DNA of 11,019 bases, taken from contig JARXAU010000078.1 in NCBI GenBank assembly GCA_029865675.1, forward strand, positions 1-11,019, given 5' to 3'. The DNA comes from Rhodoferax sp. (lineage in GTDB: Bacteria > Pseudomonadota > Gammaproteobacteria > Burkholderiales > Burkholderiaceae_C). Positions within the stretch are counted from its first letter, which is position 1. Every line of letters starts with the position of its first letter. The translations under genes were made by a program, and so were the position numbers. Positions 1 through 6,467 of the stretch are shown here, piece after piece. The notes below the pieces were generated by a model. That model was not told the origin of the DNA. It saw only the letters and a list, made by a program, of their open reading frames with translations, and made no database searches.

Positions 1-73
1 TGATTGGCATTCCGGCCTCGGCTTGGCGCAGAAAGCCGATGATTTGCTCTTCGCTGTATTTGCTGGTTCTCAT
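1..73 (-). CDS. IS3-family transposase OrfA, N-terminal fragment (window edge)
   Basis: The minus strand from the ATG at 73 reads MRTSKYSEEQIIGFLRQAEA followed by GMPI before the window ends. This is the characteristic opening of the OrfA helix-turn-helix protein of IS3-family elements (Pfam HTH_Tnp_1 type), which binds the IS ends and is normally fused to OrfB by a programmed -1 frameshift. Two further in-frame ATGs lie at 79 and 82. A GGAG at about 84-87 is 10 nt from the ATG at 73 and 4 nt from the one at 79, so the exact start is uncertain. Only about 24 codons are visible. The family call is based on this motif and on the adjacent terminal repeat. Confidence 0.8.
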   Translation of the reverse strand, partial: MRTSKYSEEQIIGFLRQAEAGMPI

Positions 74-114
74 GTCCATCATTCTCCAATGTGATGGACT
101 TCTTGGAAAAATGG

Positions 115-141
115 CTGGTACGGTTTATGGGGGGCAGGTCA
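115..141. repeat. Probable terminal inverted repeat of the IS3-family element
   Basis: Read on the minus strand from 141, the sequence starts TGACCTGCCCCCC and lies about 60 bp upstream of the OrfA start, the expected place for a terminal inverted repeat. The partner repeat is outside the window. The outer boundary at 141 is inferred from the TGA...CCCC pattern, and the inner boundary is approximate. Confidence 0.5.
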
Positions 142-318
142 CGTCTTGTATCTTGTACCTTTGTTTGCGCATACTCCTAGTGCGAAGGGGCGACGCTGGT
201 GAAACGCAAACCAGGATTGCGAAACGAAATAGTTACAGGTGCGCGTCTGTCATGCGCATCGCCGCATCACCGACTCGCAGCAGCTGGTGCGCCTCCCAGA
301 CATTTCGAATGTCGGCCG
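142..318. other. Non-coding gap between the IS end and dctM, with a small hairpin
   Basis: No convincing gene lies here. A perfect inverted repeat GACATT-TCG-AATGTC at 299-313 starts 5 bp downstream of the dctM stop codon. It could be a 3' mRNA hairpin, but no T-run follows on the minus strand, so I do not call it an intrinsic terminator. An open frame continues through 233-318 on the minus strand, but it is the out-of-frame tail of a long shadow of dctM. Whatever originally followed dctM may have been displaced by the IS. Confidence 0.4.
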
Positions 319-1650
319 TTAAACCTGAAGGTTGTGCACTAGCACCAGCGATATCGACGGAAAGGCCAGCAGCAGCGCAATGCGCACAAAGTCCGATACC
401 AAAAACGGCACCACGCCCTTGAAGGTTTCCACCAGCGGCACGTCTTTGGCCAGGCGGTTGATGATGAACACGTTCATGCCCACGGGCGGGTGCACCAGGC
501 CAATTTCGACCACCATCAGCGCCAAAATGCCAAACCACACGCTCTTGTCGGTGCTGCTCATGCCGTAAAAGTCCAGGCCCATGACCACCGGGTAAAAAAT
601 CGGGATGGTCAGCAAAATCATGGCCAGGCTGTCCATCACGCAGCCCAAGAAGATGTAAATCACCAAAATCGCCACCATCACCACCATCGGGCTCAAGGCA
701 CTGGCCTGCACCCAGGCAGCCAGCTCTACCGGCATTTGCGACAAGGCCAGCGCCGTGTTGAGCATGTCTGCCCCTAGCAGCACCAGGTAAATCATGGCCG
801 TGGCCTGCGCGGTGCCCAAAATGCTGTCCACCACGCCGCGCCCCCGCATGCCGCCGCTGACCACTGCCAGCACCCCGCAGGCCGCCGCGCCAATAGCCGC
901 CGCCTCGGTCGGGTTGGCCCAGCCGCCGTAAATGCCCACGATCACCACCAAAAACACCAGCAGCACCGGCGCCACATGCAGGGTGGCGCCCAGGCGCTCG
1001 CTCCAAGGCACGCGCGGGCCCGCAGGTCCCGAGGCGGGCCGCAAGGTCACCATGATTTTGACCACCAGCATGTAGCCCACCATGGCAATCAGCCCCGGCA
1101 GCACGGCGGCTATGAACAGCTTGCCTATCGATTCCTGAGTCAGGATGGCATAAATCACCAGCGGCACCGAAGGCGGAATCATGATGCCCAGCGTGCCCCC
1201 GGCCGCTAAGGCGCCGGTAGACAGCGCGCCCGAGTAACCAAAGCGGCGCAACTGCGGCAAAGCCACCTGCCCCATGGTGGCCGCCGTGGCCAGAGACGAG
1301 CCGCAAATCGCGCCAAACCCGGCGCAGGCGCCAACGGCCGCCATGGCAATGCCGCCCTTGAAGTGGCCCATAAAGGCCTCGACAAAGCGGAACAGCGCCG
1401 CGCTCAGGCCCCCGTGGGTGGCGAACTGGCCCATCAACAAAAACAGCGGAATCACCACAATGTCGTAGTTCGACAGGCGGGCATAGGCCAGGTTTTTCAA
1501 AAAGTTGAGCAGCGGCAACGCTTGCCCGTCGGTCAAATAGAAATAACCCGCAGCACCCGCCGTAAACATAGCAATGCCAATGGGCACGCGTAGCACCAAA
1601 AGCAGCATCAGGCCGCTAAATATCAGCCCGCCAATGGCAATACCGCTCAT
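319..1650 (-). CDS. dctM: TRAP transporter large permease, DctM family
   Basis: This is the large integral membrane subunit of a tripartite ATP-independent periplasmic transporter. It uses an ion gradient, usually sodium, to import a carboxylate delivered by the DctP protein. The 443-residue product is of normal family length and strongly hydrophobic throughout. Visible family signatures are RVPIGIAM at residues 21-28, the block CAGFGAICGSS with ATAATMG at about 109-127, AAGGTLGIMIPPS at 149-161, IGKLFIAAVLPG at 175-186, and a C-terminal VGMNVFIIN segment. The start at 1650 gives an ATGA overlap with dctQ, meaning translational coupling. An in-frame ATG at 1764 would add 38 unrelated residues inside dctQ and is rejected. 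It is the last gene of the operon before the insertion sequence. Confidence 0.95.
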   Translation of the reverse strand: MSGIAIGGLIFSGLMLLLVLRVPIGIAMFTAGAAGYFYLTDGQALPLLNFLKNLAYARLSNYDIVVIPLFLLMGQFATHGGLSAALFRFVEAFMGHFKGGIAMAAVGACAGFGAICGSSLATAATMGQVALPQLRRFGYSGALSTGALAAGGTLGIMIPPSVPLVIYAILTQESIGKLFIAAVLPGLIAMVGYMLVVKIMVTLRPASGPAGPRVPWSERLGATLHVAPVLLVFLVVIVGIYGGWANPTEAAAIGAAACGVLAVVSGGMRGRGVVDSILGTAQATAMIYLVLLGADMLNTALALSQMPVELAAWVQASALSPMVVMVAILVIYIFLGCVMDSLAMILLTIPIFYPVVMGLDFYGMSSTDKSVWFGILALMVVEIGLVHPPVGMNVFIINRLAKDVPLVETFKGVVPFLVSDFVRIALLLAFPSISLVLVHNLQV

Positions 1651-2201
1651 GCTGAAGCTCCCGCTGCGGGCATCATGCTGCGACGCAGGTGCAGCGCTGC
1701 CATGTAAAACCCGGCCAGCGCCAGCAGCACAAAACCCGGCACCATCAAAATTTGGGCAATCCACAGCGGCCAGCCCAAAATCATGCTGGTTTCACCAGCT
1801 GAGCGGATGGACAGGGCGCCCTCTAAAGCGCGCCAAGTCACCACGCTGCCAAACAGGCCCACCAGCCCAGAGCCCAATGCGTCCAGCCGGTGCACGGTTT
1901 TGGCGCTTGCACGGGCCGTGAAAAAGTCGACCTTTACATCGCCGCCATTGAGGTGGCAGTAGGCAAAAAAGCTGGCGGAGGCAAAAGCCGCCGCCATTTG
2001 CAAAATCTCCACGTCCCCCGGCACTGGCGCAGAAAACAGTTTGCGCCCCACGATGCTGACCATGCTCATGGCCACCAGCAGCAAAAACACCGCGCCGCCC
2101 AGCAGCGCCAGCCACCGGCAGGCTGCAAAGAGCGCGCGCCCATAGGGGCTGAAATCGTGGGGCGACACGCTGGCGTCGCCGGTCGAAGTGGTTTCTTGCA
2201 T
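1647..2201 (-). CDS. dctQ: TRAP transporter small permease, DctQ family
   Basis: This is the small membrane subunit that pairs with DctM in the inner membrane. The chosen start gives 184 residues with four hydrophobic segments, at about 31-51, 67-85, 108-127 and 145-170. The signature GRKLFSAPVPGDVEIL after the first segment is typical of DctQ. The frame extends upstream to an ATG at 2249 and a GTG at 2255, adding up to 18 polar residues. The ATG at 2201 is preferred because it has a purine-rich GAAAAGAA stretch shortly upstream and gives the usual length, while the upstream starts lack a recognisable ribosome binding site. The stop overlaps the dctM start by 4 bp. DctP lies 111 bp upstream. 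Confidence 0.88.
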   Translation of the reverse strand: MQETTSTGDASVSPHDFSPYGRALFAACRWLALLGGAVFLLLVAMSMVSIVGRKLFSAPVPGDVEILQMAAAFASASFFAYCHLNGGDVKVDFFTARASAKTVHRLDALGSGLVGLFGSVVTWRALEGALSIRSAGETSMILGWPLWIAQILMVPGFVLLALAGFYMAALHLRRSMMPAAGASA

Positions 2202-2312
2202 AGTGTTCTTTTCAGCAGCGCACGCTACTTTGGATGCAGCGGTGCGCATATTCACAAGAATGTGGGCGTATGGGCGGCCATACGCCCCTGCGCCTGGCCC
2301 ACTAAATCGGGT

Positions 2313-3335
2313 TTACTTGTCGGTGTTCTTCACAATCAGCGCACGGGCGCTGTCCAACAACTGCTTTCCATTGGCGCCTTTGGCGCTCACGTCCGCCACC
2401 CAGGCGTCGGTCACCGTTTGACCGACTTTTTTCCAGCCCTCCAGCTCGGACTTGGGAATCACGTTGGTGGTATTCTTAGTGGTGAGCTTTTTGCCTTCCA
2501 CATCGGCTGCCAGAAAGGCTTTACCGGCCATGCCCGAGAGCGACTTTCCGCTGTGGGCGTCAATCACCTTTTTCAAGTCGGCAGGCAGGCTGTCGTACTT
2601 GGCCTTGTTCATGGCCAAGATGAATACCGAGGTGTAGATCGCCGGTTCGGACGGATCGGTCTCGGAGTGGAACTTCACCAGCTCCTGAATCTTCACAGCG
2701 GGCACCACCTCATAAGGCACCAAGGCGCCGTCGATCACCGACTTGGCCAGCGCCTCGCTCACCTGGGGCACCGGCATGGCCACGGGCGTGGCGCCCAGGG
2801 CGGCGAGCATTTTGTTGGTCTGGCGCGTGGGGGCGCGCACTTTTTGGTCCTTCAGGTCGGCCATCACCTTGATCGGTTTGTTCACCATATGGAACACGCC
2901 GTCGCCATGCACATGAAAGGCCAGGGGATGCACGTCTTTGAACTCGGCTTGGTCGTTGATCTGCACATAGTCCCACACCGCCTTGCTGGTGGCCTCGGGG
3001 TTTTGCATCATGAAGGGCAGCTCAAACACCTCCACCAGCGGAAAGCGTCCGGCCGAATAGCCTAAGAGCGTCCAGGTCACGTCCACCACACCGTCTTTGA
3101 CCTGCTCAAACAACTGAGATGGCGTGCCGCCTAGCTGCATAGACGGGTAAATCTGGCACTTCAACTTGTCGCTGGACTCTTTCGCAATGCGGTCGCACCA
3201 GGGCTTGATGAACATGGTTTGCGCAGCCGACCCGGCAGGCAAAAAATGGTGCAACTTGAGCGCCACCGTTTGGGCCGACGCCGCCAAGGCGCAGGCCAGT
3301 ACCGGCAGTGCCAGCAAGAGTTTCAAAGCTCTCAT
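2313..3335 (-). CDS. dctP: TRAP transporter periplasmic substrate-binding protein, DctP family
   Basis: This is the soluble periplasmic receptor that captures the substrate and hands it to DctQM. The 340-residue product begins with a Sec signal peptide: MRALK, a hydrophobic core at about 6-18, and probable cleavage after ASA at 19-21. The mature protein carries the DctP pattern. KVRAPTR at 165-171 contains R167, which matches the conserved arginine that salt-bridges the substrate carboxylate in this family. LGATPVAMPVPQVSEAL follows, and DGALVPYEVV is at 202-211. It is 64 bp downstream of the hydroxyacid dehydrogenase gene and upstream of dctQ, the usual order. The ligand is probably an organic acid; the arginine says nothing more specific. 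The start is set by the signal peptide; the ribosome binding site is weak. Confidence 0.93.
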   Translation of the reverse strand: MRALKLLLALPVLACALAASAQTVALKLHHFLPAGSAAQTMFIKPWCDRIAKESSDKLKCQIYPSMQLGGTPSQLFEQVKDGVVDVTWTLLGYSAGRFPLVEVFELPFMMQNPEATSKAVWDYVQINDQAEFKDVHPLAFHVHGDGVFHMVNKPIKVMADLKDQKVRAPTRQTNKMLAALGATPVAMPVPQVSEALAKSVIDGALVPYEVVPAVKIQELVKFHSETDPSEPAIYTSVFILAMNKAKYDSLPADLKKVIDAHSGKSLSGMAGKAFLAADVEGKKLTTKNTTNVIPKSELEGWKKVGQTVTDAWVADVSAKGANGKQLLDSARALIVKNTDK

Positions 3336-3399
3336 TACGGCTCGCCTGCCCAGTCCACGGTTGTGTCGCGGTTCGTCAAAAACCAGGGGATCGCGGCGA

Positions 3400-4386
3400 T
3401 CAAACTGCAGGGTTTAGCGGAGTTACCGCCCGCCCATTGACCAAAAAACCCACCAGGTTGTCGACTGCCAGTGCGGCCATAGCCCGGCGCGTACCCTCCG
3501 TGGCACTGGCGATGTGGGGCGTGAGCACCACATTGGGCACCTGCAACAAGGCGGGGTGAACTTTGGGTTCTCCTTCATAAACGTCTAACCCGGCCGCTGC
3601 AATGACCCGGTCTTTGAGTGCTTGTGCCAGAGCCGCGTCATCCACCACGCCGCCACGCGCGATGTTGATCAGGGTCGCCGTCGGCTTCATCAGGCCCAAC
3701 TCGGCAGAGCCAATGGCGTGGTGCGACGCTGCGCTATAGGGCACCACCAGCATGAGGTGGTCGGCGGACCGAAGTAGATCTTCTTTGCTGACGTAGCGGG
3801 CCTTGCATTCCTGCTCTAGCGTAGCGCTCAGTGGCGAGCGGTTGTGGTAGATGACCTGCATGCCAAAGCCCAGGGCGCCCCGGCGGGCGATGGCCTGTCC
3901 AATGCGGCCCATGCCCAAAATACCCAGGGTGCTGCCGTGCACCTCGGCCCCGGAGAACATGTCGTAGCTCCAGCGTGTCCATTGGCCGGCACGCAAAAAG
4001 TGCTCGCTTTCGGTCACGCGCCGCGCCGTGGCCATCAGCAGCGCAAAGCCAAAGTCGGCAGTGGTCTCGGTCAGTACGTCGGGCGCGTTGGTGCCCAAGA
4101 CGCCTGCCGCCGTCATGGCTTGCAGGTCAAAGTTGTTGTAGCCCACCGTCATGTTGGCGCAAATTTTCAAATCGGGACATTGGGTCAATAAATCGGCATC
4201 CACGCGTTCCACGCCCGTGGTGAAGACGCCCACTTTGCCCTGCAGGCGGCGGATCAGCTCGGTGCGGTCCCATAAGTTGTCGTCCGGGTTGGACTCGACG
4301 GTGAAATGCTCGGCCAGGCGCGCAATCACTTCTGGAAATATGGCGCGGGTAACCAGGATAGAGGGCTTGTCAGCGTGAGAACTCAT
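3400..4386 (-). CDS. D-isomer-specific 2-hydroxyacid dehydrogenase (glyoxylate/hydroxypyruvate reductase-like)
   Basis: A cytoplasmic NAD(P)H-dependent oxidoreductase that interconverts 2-oxoacids and D-2-hydroxyacids. The 328 residues match the family length. The Rossmann nucleotide-binding motif LGMGRIG lies at 157-163 (glycines 158, 160, 163). HNRS at 181-184 follows the second strand; an arginine here commonly favours NADP(H), as in GhrB/GRHPR enzymes. The catalytic triad is complete: R244 in NIARGG, E273 in DVYEGEP and H291 in TPHIASAT. NVVLTPHIASATEGTRRAM is the usual signature block. It sits 36 bp after the nitroreductase gene and directly before the TRAP genes, so it may act on the imported acid. 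The exact substrate (glyoxylate, hydroxypyruvate, 2-ketogluconate or another) cannot be read from the sequence. Confidence 0.92.
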   Translation of the reverse strand: MSSHADKPSILVTRAIFPEVIARLAEHFTVESNPDDNLWDRTELIRRLQGKVGVFTTGVERVDADLLTQCPDLKICANMTVGYNNFDLQAMTAAGVLGTNAPDVLTETTADFGFALLMATARRVTESEHFLRAGQWTRWSYDMFSGAEVHGSTLGILGMGRIGQAIARRGALGFGMQVIYHNRSPLSATLEQECKARYVSKEDLLRSADHLMLVVPYSAASHHAIGSAELGLMKPTATLINIARGGVVDDAALAQALKDRVIAAAGLDVYEGEPKVHPALLQVPNVVLTPHIASATEGTRRAMAALAVDNLVGFLVNGRAVTPLNPAV

Positions 4387-4422
4387 GGTGGATTTTTTGT
4401 AGTGGGTGGAGAAAATCCGGCT

Positions 4423-5133
4423 TTATGCAAGCCAGGTGGTGAAGTCCTGCACTGCGACGCGCGGGGTGTGGAAGCGATTGACCGCAGCTGCCTCGTCGGC
4501 ATACCCTAGAGCCATGCCGCAGACGAGCATCTCCTGGGGTCCTGCGCCAATGTGGGGCAAGATAATTTTGGCAAAACCGTTCCAGGCCGCCTGCGGGCAG
4601 GTCGACAGGCCATGTCCGCGCGCGGCGACCATGATGCTTTGCAAGAACATGCCGTAGTCCACCAACGAGCCGCGCCCCAGCACCCGGTCCATGGTGAACA
4701 TGAGCCCGACGGGCGCGTCAAAAAAACGGTAATTGCGTTGGTGCTGGGCGTGCATCTGGTCTTTGTCGCCTTTTCCAATGCCCAAAAGCCCGTACAAGCC
4801 CCAGCCGTTTTCGCGGCGGCGATCGATGTAGGGGCTGACCCACTTTTGCGGGTAATAGTCGTATTCCTCGACGTACTGAGCCGCCAACACCGGGTCGGCC
4901 CGCACTGCGTCATGCGCGGCACACACTTGCTCCACCAAGCTGTCACGGCTGGGCCCCTGCAAGACGTACACCTTCCAGGGCTGGGTATTGGTGCCCGATG
5001 GCGAGCGACTGGCCACCTCCAACAAATGCGTCAGAAGTTGCTTTTCCACGGCTTGAGGAGTGAAAGCACGTGCCGACATCCGCGAGGTGATGGCTGCGTC
5101 CACGGCGCAGGCGTCGGTCAAGTCGAAACTCAT
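4423..5133 (-). CDS. Nitroreductase-family FMN oxidoreductase
   Basis: An FMN-dependent, NAD(P)H-using oxidoreductase of the nitroreductase superfamily, presumably cytoplasmic and dimeric. At 236 residues it matches the subgroup containing PnbA-like nitroaromatic reductases. The FMN phosphate-binding motif RMSAR is at 18-22. SPSGTNTQPWKVYV at 44-57 is the second classical signature. GLSTCPQAAW at 175-184 and CGMALGYAD at 205-213 complete the flavin site. The start codon overlaps the thioesterase stop by ATGA, indicating coupled translation. Many members have no known physiological nitro substrate and act on quinones, enones or flavins. Its place between a thioesterase and a hydroxyacid dehydrogenase suggests a step in metabolism of the acid imported by the TRAP system, but this is inference. 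Confidence 0.9.
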   Translation of the reverse strand: MSFDLTDACAVDAAITSRMSARAFTPQAVEKQLLTHLLEVASRSPSGTNTQPWKVYVLQGPSRDSLVEQVCAAHDAVRADPVLAAQYVEEYDYYPQKWVSPYIDRRRENGWGLYGLLGIGKGDKDQMHAQHQRNYRFFDAPVGLMFTMDRVLGRGSLVDYGMFLQSIMVAARGHGLSTCPQAAWNGFAKIILPHIGAGPQEMLVCGMALGYADEAAAVNRFHTPRVAVQDFTTWLA

Positions 5134-5558
5134 AGCAAAACATCCAAAACAGAAACAAGGGTGGGAGACAATGGCACTGGCTTGCGAGTGAGTGCGTCCA
5201 CGTACACATGAATAAAGTGACCCTGCGCAGCGGCGCTTTCGCCAGCACCAAATATGCCCAGCTCATAGCGCACGCTCGATGTGCCCCGATGCGCCACTCG
5301 CAGGCCCACGTCCACCGTCTGCGGAAAAGTCAGAGGCTCAAAGTAATTGCAATGGGTCTCCACCACCAGGCCGATGGTGGCACTACGAGCCAAGTCCAAA
5401 GCACCCGCTTCTATGAGATAGGCGTTCACCGCTGTGTCAAACCAACTGTAATAGACCACGTTGTTCACATGCCCGTAGGCGTCGTTGTCCATCCAACGGG
5501 TTGATATGTTTCGCCAAGCACGGTAGTCGCTGCGCAAGGTCGGATGGGGCTTTGTCAT
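5130..5558 (-). CDS. Acyl-CoA thioesterase, 4HBT hotdog-fold family
   Basis: A small hotdog-fold thioesterase (4-hydroxybenzoyl-CoA thioesterase/YbgC group) that hydrolyses acyl-CoA or acyl-ACP thioesters. From the ATG at 5558 it is 142 residues, the normal family length. The active-site motif RWMDNDAYGHVNNVVYYSWF at 21-40 contains the likely catalytic aspartate D26 and the conserved GHVNN. ETHCNYFEPL at 67-76 and a central RGTSSVRYEL at 91-100 fit the later strands. The frame stays open upstream to 5732 but those 58 codons contain inverted repeats and resemble no protein, so the shorter start is chosen, although it lacks a good ribosome binding site. It is the first gene of the six-gene operon. 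The acyl substrate is unknown. Confidence 0.88.
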   Translation of the reverse strand: MTKPHPTLRSDYRAWRNISTRWMDNDAYGHVNNVVYYSWFDTAVNAYLIEAGALDLARSATIGLVVETHCNYFEPLTFPQTVDVGLRVAHRGTSSVRYELGIFGAGESAAAQGHFIHVYVDALTRKPVPLSPTLVSVLDVLL

Positions 5559-5655
5559 GGAGGAAAGAACAAGTAAAACGTCAACCCAAAAGCAAATCGA
5601 CCCGGTAGTGCCCAAGGCGCGGTCAACGGAACAGATTTTGCCATTGCGCGCGCGC

Positions 5656-5689
5656 TGAAGCGACTTCAATGCGTCTCTTTTGAGACGCA
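5656..5689. repeat. Two adjacent inverted repeats in the thioesterase leader
   Basis: TGAAG-CGA-CTTCA (5656-5668) is immediately followed by TGCGTCTC-TTTT-GAGACGCA (5670-5689), which has perfect 8-bp arms. In the thioesterase mRNA these would form two stacked hairpins about 100 nt ahead of the start codon. Neither is followed by a U-run on the minus strand, so they are not intrinsic terminators there. They may be a regulator binding site, an mRNA-stabilising structure or part of a small RNA. Confidence 0.6.
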
Positions 5690-5725
5690 GTTGCGCATCC
5701 AACGCAATCGGCCCCCTCTCAAACA

Positions 5726-5739
5726 TTGACATCGATCAA
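5726..5739. promoter_or_regulatory. FNR/Anr-type binding site candidate
   Basis: The sequence TTGAC-ATCG-ATCAA reads TTGAT-CGAT-GTCAA on the minus strand. It differs by one base from the FNR consensus TTGAT-N4-ATCAA and fits the looser Anr form TTGAT-N4-RTCAA. Its centre is about 99 bp upstream of the predicted phasin transcription start and about 175 bp from the thioesterase start codon. Which gene it controls, and whether it activates or represses, is not determined. Confidence 0.45.
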
Positions 5740-5774
5740 TTTTTGGAAAAAAACTTTCAACCAAATTGAAAAAA

Positions 5775-5789
5775 TGCTGCGGCGCAACA
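5775..5789. promoter_or_regulatory. Candidate PhaR operator, copy 1
   Basis: TGCTGC-GGC-GCAACA is an imperfect palindrome lying 8 bp upstream of the phasin -35 element. Its core CTGC-N3-GCAA is one base from CTGC-N3/4-GCAG, which I recall as the recognition pattern reported for the polyhydroxyalkanoate repressor PhaR in Paracoccus. The identical pattern recurs at 5834. Confidence 0.5.
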
Positions 5790-5797
5790 AAAAGTAC

Positions 5798-5825
5798 TTG
5801 CGCACTCCATTTCTCTATCTATAAT
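5798..5825 (+). promoter_or_regulatory. Sigma-70 promoter of the phasin gene
   Basis: The -35 element TTGCGC (5798-5803) and a perfect -10 element TATAAT (5820-5825) are separated by 16 bp. The A-rich tract upstream could act as an UP element. Transcription would start at about 5832, giving a leader of roughly 79 nt before the phasin ATG at 5911. Confidence 0.75.
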
Positions 5826-5833
5826 TCAAACCA

Positions 5834-5848
5834 TGCTGCACTGCAACA
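5834..5848. promoter_or_regulatory. Candidate PhaR operator, copy 2, at the transcription start
   Basis: TGCTGC-ACT-GCAACA has the same twelve fixed bases as the copy at 5775, differing only in the central three. It lies directly at or after the predicted phasin transcription start, where a bound repressor would block initiation. The two copies are 59 bp apart and bracket the promoter. Confidence 0.55.
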
Positions 5849-5910
5849 TAGCGCCTCAAGGGCAAAGTTCAGAGCAGTTAACTTTTTCTTTTAACCTTTG
5901 GAGTTTTTTT

Positions 5911-6462
5911 ATGCTGACTGTCGAACAAGTAATGGCCTCTCACAAATCCAACGTCGAAACCATCTTTAGCCTGACCAACAAGGCTTTTGAAGGCGTCGAA
6001 AAGCTAGTCGAACTCAACCTGACCGCCTCCAAAGCGGCGCTGTCGGAAGCATCGAGTCACACACAAACGCTCATGAGTGTGAAGGATGCCCAGGAACTCT
6101 TGGCCCTTCAATCGGCTTTGCTGCAGCCACTAGCGGAAAAAACGGCTGCGTACAGCCGCCACCTGTACGAAATCGCCTCCGGTGCGGGAACAGAGTTCAC
6201 CAAATCAATGGAAGCACAGGCCGCCGATGCCCAGCAAAAAATGTCCGCTTTGGTGGATAGCGCCGCCCAAAATGCACCCGCCGGATCCGAGTCTGCAGTC
6301 GCAGTCATCAAAAGCGCTGTATCCGCCGCTCACACCGCCTTGGAATCCGTTCAAAAAGCGGTAAAGCAAGCCACGGATGTTGCTGAGGCAAACTTCCATG
6401 CAGTCGCGGCGACCGCAAGCACAGCAAGCAAACAGGCCACCACTGCATCCAAAAAGCGCTAA
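5911..6462 (+). CDS. phaP: Phasin, polyhydroxyalkanoate granule-associated protein (PhaP type)
   Basis: A small amphipathic protein that coats polyhydroxyalkanoate storage granules, controlling their size and number. The 183-residue product begins MLTVEQVMASHKSNVETIF and matches the beta-proteobacterial Phasin_2 pattern, including FEGVEKLVELNLTASKAAL at about 28-46 and a QSALLQPLAEKTAAYSRHLY block near 67-86. It is almost wholly helical, with long Ala/Gln/Lys-rich stretches likely to form coiled coil, and ends in a basic Ala/Thr/Ser/Lys tail. The start at 5911 has a GGAG at 5900-5903, 7 nt upstream. An in-frame ATG at 5833 lies at the predicted transcription start and would add 26 unphasin-like residues, so it is rejected. 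The gene is monocistronic, with its own promoter and terminator. The PHA synthase genes are not in the window. Confidence 0.92.
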   Translation: MLTVEQVMASHKSNVETIFSLTNKAFEGVEKLVELNLTASKAALSEASSHTQTLMSVKDAQELLALQSALLQPLAEKTAAYSRHLYEIASGAGTEFTKSMEAQAADAQQKMSALVDSAAQNAPAGSESAVAVIKSAVSAAHTALESVQKAVKQATDVAEANFHAVAATASTASKQATTASKKR

Positions 6463-6467
6463 CTTGT

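Larger units (their letters stand above)
1..141 (-). mobile_element. End of an IS3-family insertion sequence (IS407-like group), cut by the window edge
   Basis: This is the upstream end of an insertion sequence whose transposase reads leftward out of the window. Two things show it: the start of an IS3-type OrfA on the minus strand, and a sequence ending at 141 that reads inward as TGACCTGCCCCCCATAAA. From memory, ends of the form TGACCTGCCCCC are typical of the IS407/IS51-type group of IS3 elements, which usually duplicate 4 bp of target. If so, the target copy on this side would be CGTC at 142-145. The rest of OrfA, OrfB and the other end lie outside, so intactness cannot be judged. Confidence 0.7.
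5559..5910. promoter_or_regulatory. Divergent regulatory region between the thioesterase operon and the phasin gene
   Basis: These 352 bp contain no supportable gene but are dense in signals. From left to right: a leader stretch ahead of the thioesterase with two adjacent inverted repeats (5656-5689), an FNR/Anr-like palindrome (5726-5739), an A-rich tract (about 5740-5775), two copies of a TGCTGC-N3-GCAACA element (5775 and 5834), a sigma-70 promoter between them, and the phasin 5' leader with its ribosome binding site. I could not find a convincing promoter for the thioesterase operon on the minus strand. Confidence 0.7.

Noticed and set aside
163..211. GTTTGCG...CGCAAAC inverted repeat in the gap left of dctM
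   Set aside because: The arms are only 7 bp with a 35-nt loop and no T-run, so it could easily occur by chance and does not support a terminator or element end.
233..1306. A 357-codon open frame on the minus strand
   Set aside because: It is an out-of-frame shadow of dctM: its translation is Gly/Ala/His/Arg-rich with no domain, while the overlapping frame encodes an unmistakable TRAP permease.
1890..3065. A 391-codon plus-strand open frame antisense to dctQ and dctP
   Set aside because: Its His/Gly/Val-rich low-complexity composition is typical of antisense frames in GC-rich DNA, and both opposite-strand genes are well supported.
5559..5732. N-terminal extension of the thioesterase to an ATG at 5732
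   Set aside because: The extra 58 residues match no hotdog protein, and the DNA there consists of inverted repeats and an FNR-like box, so it is better explained as leader and regulatory sequence.
5833..5910. Longer phasin start at 5833
   Set aside because: That ATG falls at the predicted transcription start inside a candidate operator and has no ribosome binding site; the ATG at 5911 has GGAG at ideal spacing and begins like known phasins.
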